Below, piece by piece: positions 45,701 through 56,264 of a stretch of 64,000 nucleotides of DNA. The position numbers and the translations under genes were made by a program. The notes under the pieces are model-generated. The model saw only the letters and a program-made list of their open reading frames with translations, had not been told where the DNA came from and did not search any database. How positions within the stretch are numbered: the stretch's first letter is position 1; each line of letters starts with the position of its first letter. The stretch spans positions 191,001 to 255,000 of the forward strand of contig JASPKZ010003418.1 of assembly GCA_030220185.1 (NCBI GenBank). Reading direction: 5' to 3'. This DNA is from Diploptera punctata. Lineage: Eukaryota > Arthropoda > Insecta > Blattodea > Blaberidae.

Positions 45701-46208
45701 TCTGAGACTTGTGAAAATTTGTATGTATCCATTTAGGGACATAGTGTTAATAGTACTAGAGACACCATTTAGTAGGTGGAACGACGATGACAAGAAGGTT
45801 CTTTTAAACTGTGAAAGGTCCGTTGATTTAATTGAACTTGATATTAGAAGAGGAGTGAAGAAAATCAGAAAGCCATGCAATCTTCATTTAAATGAGTCTT
45901 GGTCTGAATAATACTCATGTAGTGTGATACTACAAAAACTCTTTTATTGGCCATGTGTTTCGTTTAGTAATAAATTTGGTGTCAGGAAGAAACAAAGGTT
46001 TTGTGACTTGCAAAAAAGGACATGTGCTTTAAATGAGCATAAAGATTCTGAGGAACATTTGAAGTTGTCATTAAGGACATTATGCATAAATATGCCACTC
46101 TGAAGCACAGGAGGATAGACTTATTATGCAAGAAATAGGGTGAAATTAGAGAATTTAATTTAAATTCCTTTGTACTCTGTTGTAATAATTACAGAAACAA
46201 TCAGTTAC

Positions 46209-46214
46209 ATTAAC

Positions 46215-46280
<66 letters not shown>

Positions 46281-46382
46281 CACTCAATACTGCATACGGA
46301 AGAAGAAGAAGAAGAAGAAGAAGAAGGAGAAGAAAATAATAATAACATTATTGTTATTATATTATTATTATTATTATTAAAT
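46209..46382. repeat. (AAT)n, (GAA)n and (TTA)n microsatellites
   Basis: An (AAT)n run at about 46215-46280, (GAA)n at about 46300-46330 and AAT/TTA runs at 46335-46380 that could pair with each other. The tract translates to a poly-Asn/poly-Glu frame that is not a real gene. Confidence 0.97.
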
Positions 46383-46396
46383 ATGTCTTCATGTCA

Positions 46397-46703
46397 TGGT
46401 CTTTATAGGAAGCCAGATATAATAAGAACAGTTAAGTCTCGTAGACTACGATACGCAGGACATGTTGCACGTATGGGGAATGAAAGACTTGCATGGAAGC
46501 TTCTTGTAGGAAAGCCAGAGGGAAAACGCCCAGTTGGTAGACCATGAATGAGGTGGGAGAATAACATTAACTATGATTTGAGGGAAGTAGATTATACAGG
46601 GAATGATTGGAAAGCATTAGCTCAGGATAGGGATGTATGGAGAGCTTATGGCCGCGCTGCCATGAACCTACGGGTTCGATAGTGCCAGTGAGTAAGTAAG
46701 TAA
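46397..46703 (+). mobile_element. RTE-like LINE 3' end, 307 bp, 13-bp target duplication
   Basis: Flanked by GTCTTCATGTCAT (46384-46396 and 46704-46716). The 3' end is a (TAAG)n tail. The coding end reads R-R-L-R-Y-A-G-H-V-A-R-M-G and G-K-P-E-G-K-R-P-V-G-R-P, the standard tail of this LINE group, with a stop at 46544-46546 and readable residues beyond. A heavily 5'-truncated insertion. Confidence 0.95.
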
Positions 46704-46944
46704 GTCTTCATGTCATCACTTGACCTGTTTTCTCATCCACAGCCACCACTGACCCACTTGATATGTATATTGAATGATGTACTGAAACTTTGTTTGCAGG
46801 TTGCATCTATTGCTGTGAAGAATGAAATTAAAAATATTGAAGATATAACTGAAATTTGGTAAGTTTACCTTTTTTTGAAAATTTAGTTCTTTTGGTTTTT
46901 TTCTAAATATTGTATTAGTTTAGTTTCTTTTTCAAGTATGTGAT

Positions 46945-47020
46945 CCTGAAGAGCTACAGGACTTGTGATGCTTTGAGTCTGCATGAGCGATGAAGTTTTC
47001 ACATGGAATTTCGGCCATAT
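46945..47020 (+). mobile_element. SINE family 1, short diverged fragment
   Basis: GAGCTACAGGACTTG through ACATGGAATTTCGGCCA parallels the segment of the full SINE spanning the B box and the TTTCTCATGGTATTTCGGCC block, with ~25% difference. Confidence 0.6.
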
Positions 47021-47470
47021 AAAATTATCAATTGTGTTAAGATAACAAAAATGAAATTTTATAAAGTAATGGCTGTTCCTGTATTGTTGTATGGATTAGA
47101 TCGTTGGACGATCACTAAAAGACAAGAACAAAGATTGGAAGCAGCTGAGATGAGATTTTTAAGAAATATTGCAGGATATAGTCTGCTAGATAAGAAAAAG
47201 AATGAAGATATAAGAAAGGAACTAAACATTTTCAAACTTAGAGACCAAATAATTACATATAGGAACAACTGGAAAAAAAAAAAACATTGATAGAATGCCA
47301 GAAGGAAGATTTCAAAATTATTGCCAAATTATAAACTACACGGAAGGAAAAATGTTGGACGCCCACACAGAAGATGGTTTGAACAATTTTAACAATTCTA
47401 GCTTTCATGAAACTGGAACGAGCCAACAGGCTTAATCCCTGGATGATAATGATATTGGAAGGTTAAAAAA
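47021..47470 (+). pseudogene. RTE-like LINE ORF2 C-terminus
   Basis: Reads M-A-V-P-V-L-L-Y-G-L-D-R-W-T-I, A-A-E-M-R-F-L-R-N-I-A-G-Y and N-E-D-I-R-K-E-L-N. After an A-run frameshift near 47280 it continues R-M-P-E-G-R-F. A V-G-R-P-H-R-R-W piece appears near 47354. The 3' tail is GATGATAATGATA. It meets the oppositely oriented copy at 47500 tail to tail. Confidence 0.88.
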
Positions 47471-47489
47471 TCCCCTCATCATCATAATC

Positions 47490-48960
47490 ATCATGTCACA
47501 AATTAGGCCTTTATAGACCTGTTTCAACCCCATCTAGCGGTCTTTTAAGAGTTTTTCCTGGTCGACAATGTCCTTTGGGTTTATATTGTGTCTTTTTTTT
47601 GGGATTCTTAAATTATCCATTCTTTTTTACATGGTCTAGCCAGATTAAATTATATCTGTTGAGTTTTTCATTTACTAATTCTACTTCTAATTGTTCTAAA
47701 ATTTCATTCTATTTTCAATCTAAAAGAGTGTATCCTGCTGTCCTTCTAAGTAATTTCATTTCTGTTGCTTTGATTCTGCTCCTCTCTTTTTCTTAATGTC
47801 CAAATCTCACTTCTGTATAAAAGGAAGGGTAATGCTAAATTACTATATATTTTAATCTTGTGGATTCTTGTAATAATTTAGCTTTTAATGTATTATTTAT
47901 TATTTCTAAGATTTGTGTGATATGGTGATTTTCTTGTTCACATATTTTTTTCATTTTGATAAGATATTTCACAACCTAAATAATTGAAATTTTGTATTTG
48001 TTCTAGGCACTGGTTATTGTGTAATATCTTACTTCTGATTGGATCTTCTCCTATGAATGCCATTACTTTTGACTTTTGTACTGAAATTTCCATTCCAAAA
48101 CCTTTTAATATTTTATTTAGTGTATATAGTCCTATTTGTAAGTTATTCTTTGAAATTTAAATTATAACTTGATCATCTGCGAAAGTTAAGGGTATTTAAC
48201 ATTATTGTGCTGGTTATTATGATTCCTGATGTATAGATTAGGTTCCATTTAGAAATGATTTTATTCATGTAAATATTAAATAGCATCGGTAATAGTGGGC
48301 AACCTTGTTGAACTCCATTGTTAACATATTTTCTTTTGGAGATATGATTAATTATTTACTTTGACATTTATTTTATTGTCATGTAGATTTCTATTATATT
48401 TTGTAATAACAAATTTGGTATATTTTTTCTTGTAATATGTGAAATAAAAGGTCTCTTCGAACTTTGTCAAAAGCTTTTACAAAGTGTATAAAAGCCATAT
48501 GGGTTACTAAATGAAATTCTCTTCTTTTTTCTAGTAATAATTTGGTACCCAATAATGGGTATCTTCCTTCCTTTTCTAAAACCATGTTGGCACTTCAAGA
48601 GGAAGGTTTCAGTATATATATATATAGTTTTCATTTAATATTCTGCTAAATATTTTATAGCATGTGTTTAGGATACTAATCCCTATATAATATTCTGCAT
48701 TCTGTTTATCCCTTTTTTATATATGGGAATATTAAAATATAAAATATAGAATATGTACTATTTTTCCATTCTTGCTGTAAAGTGGTTGTTCGATTTATTC
48801 TATTTAAGAATTTTAATAATCATTCTTGAAATAAACCTCCTGCATGTTGATACAGTTCTGAATTTAGGTTGTCTTCGCCAAGTGATTTGCTATTTTTCGT
48901 CTTCCATAATGCTTCTTGTAGTTCTTCATTTGTAATGTATTATTCTTCCATGTTTTTTGT
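47490..48960 (-). pseudogene. RTE-like LINE reverse transcriptase, degenerate
   Basis: On the minus strand, in several frames and in the right order: A-F-I-H-F-V-K-A-F-D-K-V near 48470-48500; G-V-Q-Q-G-C-P-L-L-P near 48290-48320; the catalytic F-A-D-D near 48175-48185; M-K-L-L-R-R-T-A-G-Y near 47730-47765; and a G-(R)-H-C-R-P-G-K ending near 47555. The tail is (ATG)-like (47470-47500). Same family as 47021-47470 but longer. Many frameshifts and stops. Confidence 0.85.
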
Positions 48961-49061
48961 GTTCCAATATTTTGACTGAAAAGTAGGGCTTTTCCATAGG
49001 CTTTTGTAGAAATCTAAAATGTTTTTATGTTGTGGCAAGGGTTTGTTGTGGCTGATTCTTT

Positions 49062-49980
49062 TATATCTTTGCCGTCGACTTGGGGAAGTGGAGAAAACGA
49101 CTGCTGGAAATGGGAAGGATGCAGAAAATCAAACCTCCTGGAAGGCCTCGCATTAGCACGGATGCAGAAACAATGAAGAGAATTGTGTAGGCATTCAACG
49201 CTAGCCCACAAAAATCAACCCGCCAAGCTGCACATGAGCTTCATATCAGTCAATCGGGTATGTGTCGTGTTTTGAGCCTGAGATGTACCACCCCTTCAAA
49301 CCGATTCGTGTCCACGAACTTAAAGAAGACGACCCTGACAGGCGGAAGGAATTTTGTGAATTTGTTGTAAGGGAATCAGCAAACGACGAACATTGGTACA
49401 GAAAATTACAATTTTCTGATGAAGCTGTTTTCCATGTGAACGGACATGTTAATCGACACAATTGTCACTATTATGGTAAAGAGAATGCTAATGTTATTGA
49501 AGAGACATATTTAAGATGTGGCAAAGTCACTGTTTGGGCTATGATCAGATGGGAAGGACTGTTAGGAATGCGAATTTTGGATGAGACTGTTAATGGTGAT
49601 CGGTATAGTGATATCTTTAGACAAATTGTCCTGCCGGTAATGCAAAGTGCTCAACATGAACAATGTTTATTCCAGCAGGATGATGCGCCTCCTCACTATG
49701 CAATTGCGGTGAGGGAAATTTTGAATGATCATTTGCAAAACAGGTAGGTGGGAAGAAGAGTCCCCATTGAATGGCCAGCCCGTTCCCCTGACCTCACAGC
49801 ATGTGACTATTGGTTGTGGGGTTATTTGAAGGAGAAGGTTTATGCCCGGAAATTTCAAGATGTTGACATGCAAATTAGTGATTGAGGAAGAAATTAGAGC
49901 TATTCCTCTAAACATTGAAGAAGTAACTTGCTTTGTCCCATGTTGCGGCGATGTTTTGAAGAAGTAATTCTCTTCATGCC
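49062..49980 (+). mobile_element. Mariner-like element copy 2, 5' and coding part
   Basis: Homologous to 24950-25726 and to the start of 38120-38384. After about 49915 it diverges; a matching 3' end lies 2.2 kb away at 52106-52300. Terminal repeats could not be assigned. Confidence 0.88.
49118..49886 (+). pseudogene. Mariner-like transposase copy 2, DD41D-like
   Basis: An N-terminal G-R-P-R-I and helix-turn-helix precede an in-frame TAG at about 49187. An open 161-codon frame (49262-49747) follows with N-D-E-H-W-Y and the catalytic Q-D-D-A-P-P-H, but part of the N-terminal domain is frameshifted near 49275. A TAG at 49745-49747 replaces a Trp codon. The rest reads E-W-P-A-R-S-P-D-L-T-A-C-D-Y-W-L-W-G. 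Counting from the first D of Q-D-D to the D of C-D-Y gives 41 intervening residues. Better preserved than copy 1 but still inactive. Confidence 0.88.
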
Positions 49981-50652
49981 CGATAGTAACATTTTGAAGG
50001 ATTTATGTCCCAAAAAAGAATTACTGGTTCAGGTTGGGTTTAATTTTCGGTAGAGCTGGATTCTCTTCCTTAGGGTCGGAAATTGGTACACTGGATAGGA
50101 AAACACTTCAAAATCATAAAAAAATGTTTCTTGTAGAAATTATTACAAATTTATTCACTTTGTAGGTTCCCAGCAGATTAAGTAAATGTAGGTGGTATTA
50201 TTCTTCACTATCAATTAAAAATAATTTCTTTTCTTTTCTTGAATCAATTATTCTTGTATGAAATATTACATTTTATCAGGAGATCTCTTCTTGCTTCTAT
50301 TTTTGTTGGAAGTTGTATGCAGAATGACTTCTGTAAACCTTTTATAATTTTAAGTCCGTTATTACATCACATGATGTTATATTTAAATTCTTTTGGTTAA
50401 TAGTTCTTTAAATATAAGATTTAAATTGATATGTTAAATAAGAAAGTTAATTGTTTCAACATCCAATCAGAGTTTAGTTTACTATCATTTAAGAATAAGA
50501 AGTTAGGCAGATGTTCTTATTACAGTTATAATAGAAGGATTTACCATCTTGACAACAATGACTTAAAACAATTTTTAAAAGCATTCTTTACAAAAACAGA
50601 TATGTTGTACAATTTCTTTAATTGTTACTGAGACATTTTTATTCAACAATAA
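49981..50652. other. Gene-free stretch
   Basis: No supported gene. Separates the mariner coding part from the Penelope-like insertion. Confidence 0.45.
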
Positions 50653-50782
50653 CCAACAATGAATTATATTTAATTAATGTTGGGAAGTGAACATTATGAG
50701 GTATAATCATTAAAAATCATCGGAGAACATATTGTTTAAATAACTCACCTCATAGGATTCATGCTTCCATGATATCGTGATT

Positions 50783-51274
50783 TCAAACATAATCATGTTC
50801 ATCGTCAGCCATAACTCCGACTGTTGAAATTCTTCGGCCGTCAACTATTCTATAGTCGCCATCTTCAGTGCTGCTATCTATGGTTGAATTTATGAACTTC
50901 GAAATCAATGTAATTTCGTTAGGGATATCAAAATTCATTGATCTATTTTTGTTTTTCTGAATGTATATTTTTTCCCAAACTGTCAATTCCAAAGGTTTCT
51001 CTACTTGTTTTAAAAGTTTAGCTTCTCTTCCAATTTTATGATGTTCTAATAAACTATGTGCAGCAATTGCAGATTTTTCAATTTCACAATTTTTAATATT
51101 TCTGAAATGTTCTTTTGTCCGAATTTCCAAATTCCTTTTTGTTTTTCCTATATAAACTTTATTGCAATCTTCACAATTTATTTGATAAATTCCAGATTTC
51201 TTACTGTCTGGAACTTTGACTTTTTTATTGGTACTTAGAAGATTACCCAGACTAAATTTATTTATTGGTGCCAA
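50783..51274 (-). CDS. Penelope-like GIY-YIG endonuclease domain
   Basis: The domain nicks target DNA to prime reverse transcription. S-G-I-Y-Q-I-N-C (GIY) is followed by K-V-Y-I-G-K-T (YIG) and R-T-K-E-H, in the right spacing. A conserved C-E-D-C between GIY and YIG is characteristic of the Penelope version. Downstream, A-A-H-S-L-L-E-H-H and a conserved Glu region (W-E-K-I-Y-I) are present. The 163-codon frame is intact to its stop. It overlaps the reverse transcriptase frame at 51262-51274, so a one-base shift separates what should be one ORF. The listed Met is internal to the original protein. Confidence 0.93.
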   Translation of the reverse strand: MAPINKFSLGNLLSTNKKVKVPDSKKSGIYQINCEDCNKVYIGKTKRNLEIRTKEHFRNIKNCEIEKSAIAAHSLLEHHKIGREAKLLKQVEKPLELTVWEKIYIQKNKNRSMNFDIPNEITLISKFINSTIDSSTEDGDYRIVDGRRISTVGVMADDEHDYV

Positions 51275-51779
51275 AAAATGTTGTATTTGTCAAAAATTTT
51301 TTGAAATTTCCTATGCATTTCAGGATGGTAAGTAATTTTCTTGTATTTTTTCTTTTCTTTGCAATTTTGTAAAGTAGTATATTCATTAAGTCTTTTATTG
51401 TGTTTGAATTTCTTCAACTTATTTATAATTAATTCTTTATCAACACCATTTAATCTAGCAGTGTTTAAGATATGTTTAAACTCTTTATTGAAATTTTCTT
51501 CGTTTAATGGTACATTTGTCAATCTGTAAATTAAGCTATTGAATATTGCATGCTTATGAGCAATGTGATTGAAGCCTGATGATTTAATGTAATTATCTGT
51601 ATGAGTTCCTTTTCTAAATATATCAAATTCAATTTTCAGTGTTTGATCATTCCTAATTATACATAAATCCAAAAAAGGAATTTTGTTTTCTTTTTCTAAT
51701 TCGACGGTAAACTTTACTGATTCATCCTGAAGGTTTAATAATTTAAGAGCATCTTCAATATCCCTAATGAAATTACATT
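51262..51779 (-). pseudogene. Penelope-like reverse transcriptase C-terminal part
   Basis: Reads I-P-F-L-D-L-C-I, F-D-I-F-R-K-G-T-H-T-D-N-Y-I and H-K-H-A-I-F-N-S-L-I-Y-R-L, the segment following the catalytic core in Penelope-like enzymes. The YxDD-bearing part is missing: sequence similarity ends at 51780, where the inverted terminal segment begins. Confidence 0.92.
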
Positions 51780-52105
51780 GATTTCGAAGTTCATAAATTC
51801 AACCATAGATAGCAGCACTGAAGATGGCGACAATAGAATAGTTGACGGCCGAAGAATTTCAACAGTCGGAGTTATGGCTGACGATGAACATGATTATGTT
51901 TGAAATCGCGATATCATGGAAGCATGAATCCTATGAGGTGAGTTATTTAAACAATATGTTCTCCGATGATTTTCAACAATGAATTATTTAGATCTCTTTA
52001 TTTATTTAAGTTATATGTAAATATTAAAAGAATTTTAAAATACAAAATTATTAATCAAATTATTAACTCTAACTTTCATATTTATTATAATATTAAAATT
52101 CTACT

Positions 52106-52300
52106 TTAACATGTATCATAATGCAATGAATGACTTCCCAAAGCATTGCCACTTATGCTTGGATATAAACGGTGAACAATTTGAAGCAATAAAGAGACTT
52201 GCTTAGTGTTGTAAGTGATTTGTTTTGTTCTATTGTTGTAATTTGAAGGATACCCTTTCCAATGATATCATATTTCCTTTAATAAAAATATTTTCATCGA
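52106..52300 (+). mobile_element. Mariner-like element 3' end fragment
   Basis: Begins at the ACATGTATCATA(A/T) site and matches 38192-38384 at ~90%. It includes the end of the transposase (C-L-D-(V/I)-N-G-E-Q-F-E) and the shared AT-rich 3' end. It may be the continuation of copy 2, displaced by later insertions including the Penelope-like element. Confidence 0.8.
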
Positions 52301-52405
52301 GGATGGAGATATAGCTCCGAAACTGCAGTCTAGAAGTATAATGGATATGAGGTGAAGTAATAAAAATATTAATTTAATTAAATTGAACCTCATAGTGTTT
52401 TTTCC
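52300..52405 (+). repeat. Penelope-type 3' terminus
   Basis: Contains GATATGAGGTGAAG followed ~38 bases later by ACCTCATAGTG, a perfect 8-bp stem. Upstream ATGGAGATATAGCTCCGAAACTG is similar in layout to other copies. Only the terminus survives. Confidence 0.65.
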
Positions 52406-52930
52406 TTGTGAAAGTTAATGAATCATTAAATATTGAATCACTATGGCATTTCCACTAATGTAACAAATTGAGAAACTTAATCCCAGACCATCTTCCATAC
52501 AAGATGTCTTCATGTTTACATATTATTTTTCAAGTTTCCGTAGTGAAACATTATCAAAACTCATCATCATGCTTCTTTATCTTGCAATTCAAGATGCCCT
52601 TTTAGAGCCTTTCTTTTTAAACACATTTCCACTATGAAATGTTACAAATTGGGAAACTTAGTTCCGGACCATTTTCCACACAAAATGTCTTCTCAGAACC
52701 TTTCTTTTCAATAGAGATATGTTTAAACATCCTTCATCTTTTATGTATTACATGCCACACACCACTAACAACATTTCAAAGAAAACTTTTTTCAAAATTT
52801 TTCAAACGATCCAAATTATTTATATAGAAAAAGGAAATACAAAATAATGCTATGTTTTTTATTTGGACTGCATGAATAACAGGAGTTTATCCTCCTTGAC
52901 TGAATTGCATGCCCATGACACCAAGTAATT
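52406..52930. other. Gene-free stretch with a local imperfect duplication
   Basis: ACATTTCCACTA-type and AACTTAATCCC/AACTTAGTTCC phrases recur around 52447-52520 and 52620-52700, suggesting a diverged ~180-bp duplication. No gene recognised. Confidence 0.4.
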
Positions 52931-52949
52931 TAAAGCCAACTACCGTCGT

Positions 52950-53335
52950 CAACTGCTAACCAGTTTAGTGAACTCTGAAGAAGAAATGGAAATTTTTCTT
53001 AAGTCAATCAGTCTCAAGACCACTGCATATTCAATAGATTTTGCTATGAGTTATAGAGAATTGGAGCAGGAAACTGGAATATATGCTATTCCATTCAGCA
53101 ACATCCCAGTGAAGTCTCCTGATGCATCACCGATGGACTTTGTGTCTTTGGACTCTTCAAAAGGGCACTGGGAAACAGGCGTCCTTGAACAATAGACGGT
53201 CTCTGTAAAGCATATAAAGAGGAGTGGGAACTTCTAGACATGGCTGTGTACATAAGAGTCTTCAGCAGCGGAAACTGCGATGCCGAACCATAGCTCGGGT
53301 GAAGAGCCATCAATTAGAGCATGCTCGATGGTGGA
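52950..53335 (+). pseudogene. IS630/mariner-type transposase C-terminal fragment
   Basis: Reads G-I-Y-A-I-P-F-S-N-I-P-V-K-S-P-D-A-S-P-M-D-F in the first frame. After a shift it gives L-L/F-K-R-A-L-G, then E-E-W-E-L-L-D-M-A-V and R-C-R-T-I-A-R-V-K. This is the segment around the third catalytic Asp (S-P-M-D-F) and the C-terminus of a DDE transposase family common in insects. The first 75-codon frame alone is misleading because it leaves the real frame near 53140. Confidence 0.6.
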
Positions 53336-53344
53336 GACACGGCT

Positions 53345-53575
53345 TTTCTTATGGTAAAACTTAAAAATCATTTGTTTTCAGAGATCAGAAACAACCCTCC
53401 GTAATTCTCTAATGTTCCTATTTTTTGCATTCATTTCAAGATCATTAATCTTCTCTCTCAAATATTCCCTCTTTTTACTCTTTAGTAACTTGGTGGTTTC
53501 CCCTCTAATACTACCCAATTGCTCTAAATTTACATCATTTGGCTCGTGTAACCATTTCATTTTTGCTAGGGCATA
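53345..53575 (-). pseudogene. RTE-like LINE ORF2 fragment (before reverse transcriptase)
   Basis: Reads L-L-K-S-K-K-R-E-Y-L-R-E-K-I-N-D-L-E and N-R-N-I-R-E-L-R, the Lys/Glu-rich connector between endonuclease and reverse transcriptase in this LINE group. Open for 68 codons. The inner border of the right duplication arm lies at about 53573, inside this region. Confidence 0.7.
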
Positions 53576-55549
53576 TTTATGCATAATGTCCTTAATGACA
53601 CTTCAAATGTTCCTCATAATCTTTATGCTCATTTAAAGCACATGTCCTTTTTGAAAGTCACAAAACCTTTGTTTCTTCCTGACACCAAATTTATTACTAA
53701 ATGAAACACACGGCCAATAAAAGAGTTTTTGTAGTATCACACTACATGAGTATTATTCAAACCAAGACTTTTTTAAATGAAGATTGCATGGCTTCCCGAT
53801 TTTCTTCACTTCTCTTCTAACATCAAGTTCAATTAAATCCACGGGCCTTCCACAGTTTAAAATAACCTTCTTGTCATCGTCGTTCCACCTACTAAATGGT
53901 GTCTCTAGTACTATTAACACTATGTCCCTAAACGGATACATCCAAATTTTCACCCCACAAAGAAGGTTACACATGTTACAAAACTGCTCACCACTAAGTC
54001 AAAACTAAAGCAAAATTTGAATTGTACACACTGTGGCACCAATTAAAGACAATGTTCTAAATAAAAAATTCTAAATTATTGTCCAATACAGATCTAAATT
54101 ATCTGCTGACGTATTTCACTAAAACATTCCAAGTGAGAATTTTAAAAGTCTGGATGTGCCGAATATCAGACATCATGATTGCCATAGCAACCATGAGAAG
54201 AAGAAAGGAATTTTCCAAAATTGTTAAGTGTCAAATATATAACCCATTACATTTTAGTTCAGTTCACTGTGGTAGGAATGTGGACACAATGTGATCTATC
54301 AGGAGCCTGAAGAGCACTCATTTTCCTCAAGAAGCTGGAGTAAAATAGATATTCTTTGTCAGAGAGAGATAATAAATAAATTAAATTAAATAATTGTGCT
54401 GTTATATAATTATAATATAGGTGAAGAGGCATTTGACTCATTTCACCACAAAAGCTGCTATTGCAAGTGGCCCATCTGCACCATTTTACAGTAATATCTC
54501 ACTTTTACATTCCGCAATATTCTTCAAAGGTTCCTTCAGTTTTCCTATATTCACAATGTAATTGAATCCTCAATTTTACAAGAATGAAATTTTATTTTCC
54601 TGCTATTTAAGCCACATCATGTCAATCATCATAAAAAATCAAACATGGAGGCTTGGTGATAACAGAACTGGTCATGACAACAATTCCCACCAATGCAATT
54701 TATGTTGATGCTCATACTCTTTGCACTATATAGTGTTCTTCATGAACAAAGATATTCTATTTATTTTATTGATTGTTTCACTTCTAAACAATCGGTAAAG
54801 ACAGCAAGTTCACTGAGACAACTAAGTTGGCTTCTGTACAATTGATAAAGAGCAGAGCATGTTCGTTGAGCCAATGAAGCTGGCTTATAGCTGACTGCAA
54901 CATCTGCTGAAATTGAACCTGCCTACTACTTTGGCAAAACAACTTTTTTTTGAACTTATACAGGAAAAAATAACTATGAAGTTTAATTTAAGATTTAAAT
55001 TAAATTGTTTCATACCTCACTTCATATCCAGTCTTCTAATTATACTGGTTTTGAAGCTTGGGTAGCTTCATCTTCAGTATTTTCTTGTCAACTGATGTTA
55101 TGTCAATCAGGAGAACTGCTTCTTCCTCCCTTTGTAGGAGGACCGATGAACCTCTGGATCAAATCAGAGTCAGTGGGAGTTTCGAAGTTCATAAGTTTTT
55201 CTTCCTTGTTTGTTTTAACCCTTTGCCGGCCCTAATGTTCCAAAGCGCTCGAGATTTAAATGTCTCCTGCCGGCCTAAATGCTCTAAAGCGCTCTTGATG
55301 AAAGCATCTTAAAAATATTGCGTCGTGCGTACAGAACAAGTGATCTCTTTATGTGGGTGTGATGAAATCACTTAGTAGGCATTCCTGCACGTGTGTAAAT
55401 ATGAACCAAGGATAAACACTTATATAGGTCACTGATAATGAAGTTCAAAAGTGAGTTACATCCTGAGGGCTCAGTTGAGGTTGAAATCATGACATCTACA
55501 TCTCACACATCGCGTAAAAGAGTAAGAGACATGGATGCACTTATAACTG

Positions 55550-56264
55550 TGGCACTATAAGGGCAAACAGTAAGAATTGGCCAACCGAATTTAGAAAACC
55601 AACTCTTTTGAAATTGAAAAGGGGCGAGTCCAGAAAAATGCAGTATGAAGATGTGATGGCGGTAGTGTGGCAAGACAAACATGTTTTTCTCCTTTCCACG
55701 AATTCCGATCTCCGGACAGATGGTTCAGTCACAAGAAAAACAGGAAAAGGCAATGAAGAAATAGAATTTCCATGTCCTAATGCCGTCATAAATTACACGA
55801 AGCACATGGGAGGCGTGGATATAAGTGAAAAGAAACCCGAATATTATTGTGTTGGCCGATTTTCAAAAAAGTGGTGGAAGTTTCTATTACATTTTGTCCT
55901 AAATGTGTGTATTGTGAACTGTTTCATCTTATGACGTGACAAACCAGCCCTCGAGTACAGCACACGGAAACAGGCAAGTGACCTTCAGACGAAACTTAGT
56001 GCGTCAGCTAATAAGTACGTTCATATCTCGCAAGCGTACAGGCAGGAAGAGAAGTTTGCCCATCGGAACTGCATCTCCTAAACTTTGGAAAAAATATCAG
56101 GCCATGCAAGAGTGTGTGCTTTGTGTATAGAGAAAAATAAAAAAGCTCCATCTGCAAGGGATAAACAGACAACATTTAAGTGTAAACAGTGTGACCTTCC
56201 ATTGTGCCGTGTGGGATGTTTTTTGGAATACCACCAGCAGCGAAATGTGGAGGTGCAAAATTAG
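55550..56264 (+). pseudogene. piggyBac transposase C-terminal half
   Basis: Reads L-K-R-G-E-S, the D-K-H-V-F-L-L-S-T-N block, N-Y-T-K-H-M-G-G-V-D (last catalytic-region Asp) and K-K-W-W-K-F, all in order within 55550-55934. A stop follows at 55932-55934. Afterwards R-R-N-L-V-R-Q-L-I-S and, in another frame, C-x-L-C...C-K-Q-C-D-L-P-L-C...C (about 56112-56220) give the cysteine-rich domain that contacts transposon ends. The N-terminal half with the first two catalytic Asp is absent. Confidence 0.92.

Larger units (their letters stand above)
42378..45710 (-). mobile_element. Jockey/I-like LINE, 5'-truncated
   Basis: Flanked by GTGAAAATT on both sides (42369-42377 and 45711-45719), with a (CAA)n tail on its 3' side (minus strand; seen as GTTGTTGTT at 42378-42392). 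The empty site is preserved in the right arm near 53945-53955. It contains reverse transcriptase and RNase H coding regions, no ORF1 or endonuclease. It later received a 397-bp repeat (42743-43139) and a SINE (43781-44128). Confidence 0.95.
40654..46093. repeat. Left arm of a large inverted duplication
   Basis: With its insertions removed (LINE 42378-45710), this arm matches the reverse complement of 53573-58385 at roughly 95% identity. Shared sequence runs over 40658-42377 and 45711-46093. It carries a Penelope-type foldback at its outer side. A ~130-bp segment near 40760-40890 has no partner in the other arm. Confidence 0.9.
50667..51972 (-). mobile_element. Penelope-like retroelement, 5'-truncated, with inverted ends
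   Basis: Flanked by CAACAATGAATTAT (50653-50666 and 51973-51986), a 14-bp target duplication. The segment 50718-50915 is repeated in inverted orientation at 51780-51970, so both ends expose the same 3' terminal sequence. It includes the coding end G-R-R-I-S-T-V-G-V. Between them lie the reverse transcriptase C-part and a GIY-YIG endonuclease. The hairpin TATGAGGT ... ACCTCATA is complete only at the left end (read on the minus strand). Terminal repeats and frequent truncation are typical of this class. Confidence 0.93.

Noticed and set aside
46170..46547. 125-codon ORF with long poly-Asn and poly-Glu runs
   Set aside because: Most of it is translated microsatellite; only its end is the RTE-like LINE fragment at 46397.
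50667..51972. Hammerhead ribozyme in the Penelope-like termini
   Set aside because: I looked for the CTGATGA and GAAA core in correct spacing and did not find a convincing match by eye; a covariance search would be needed.
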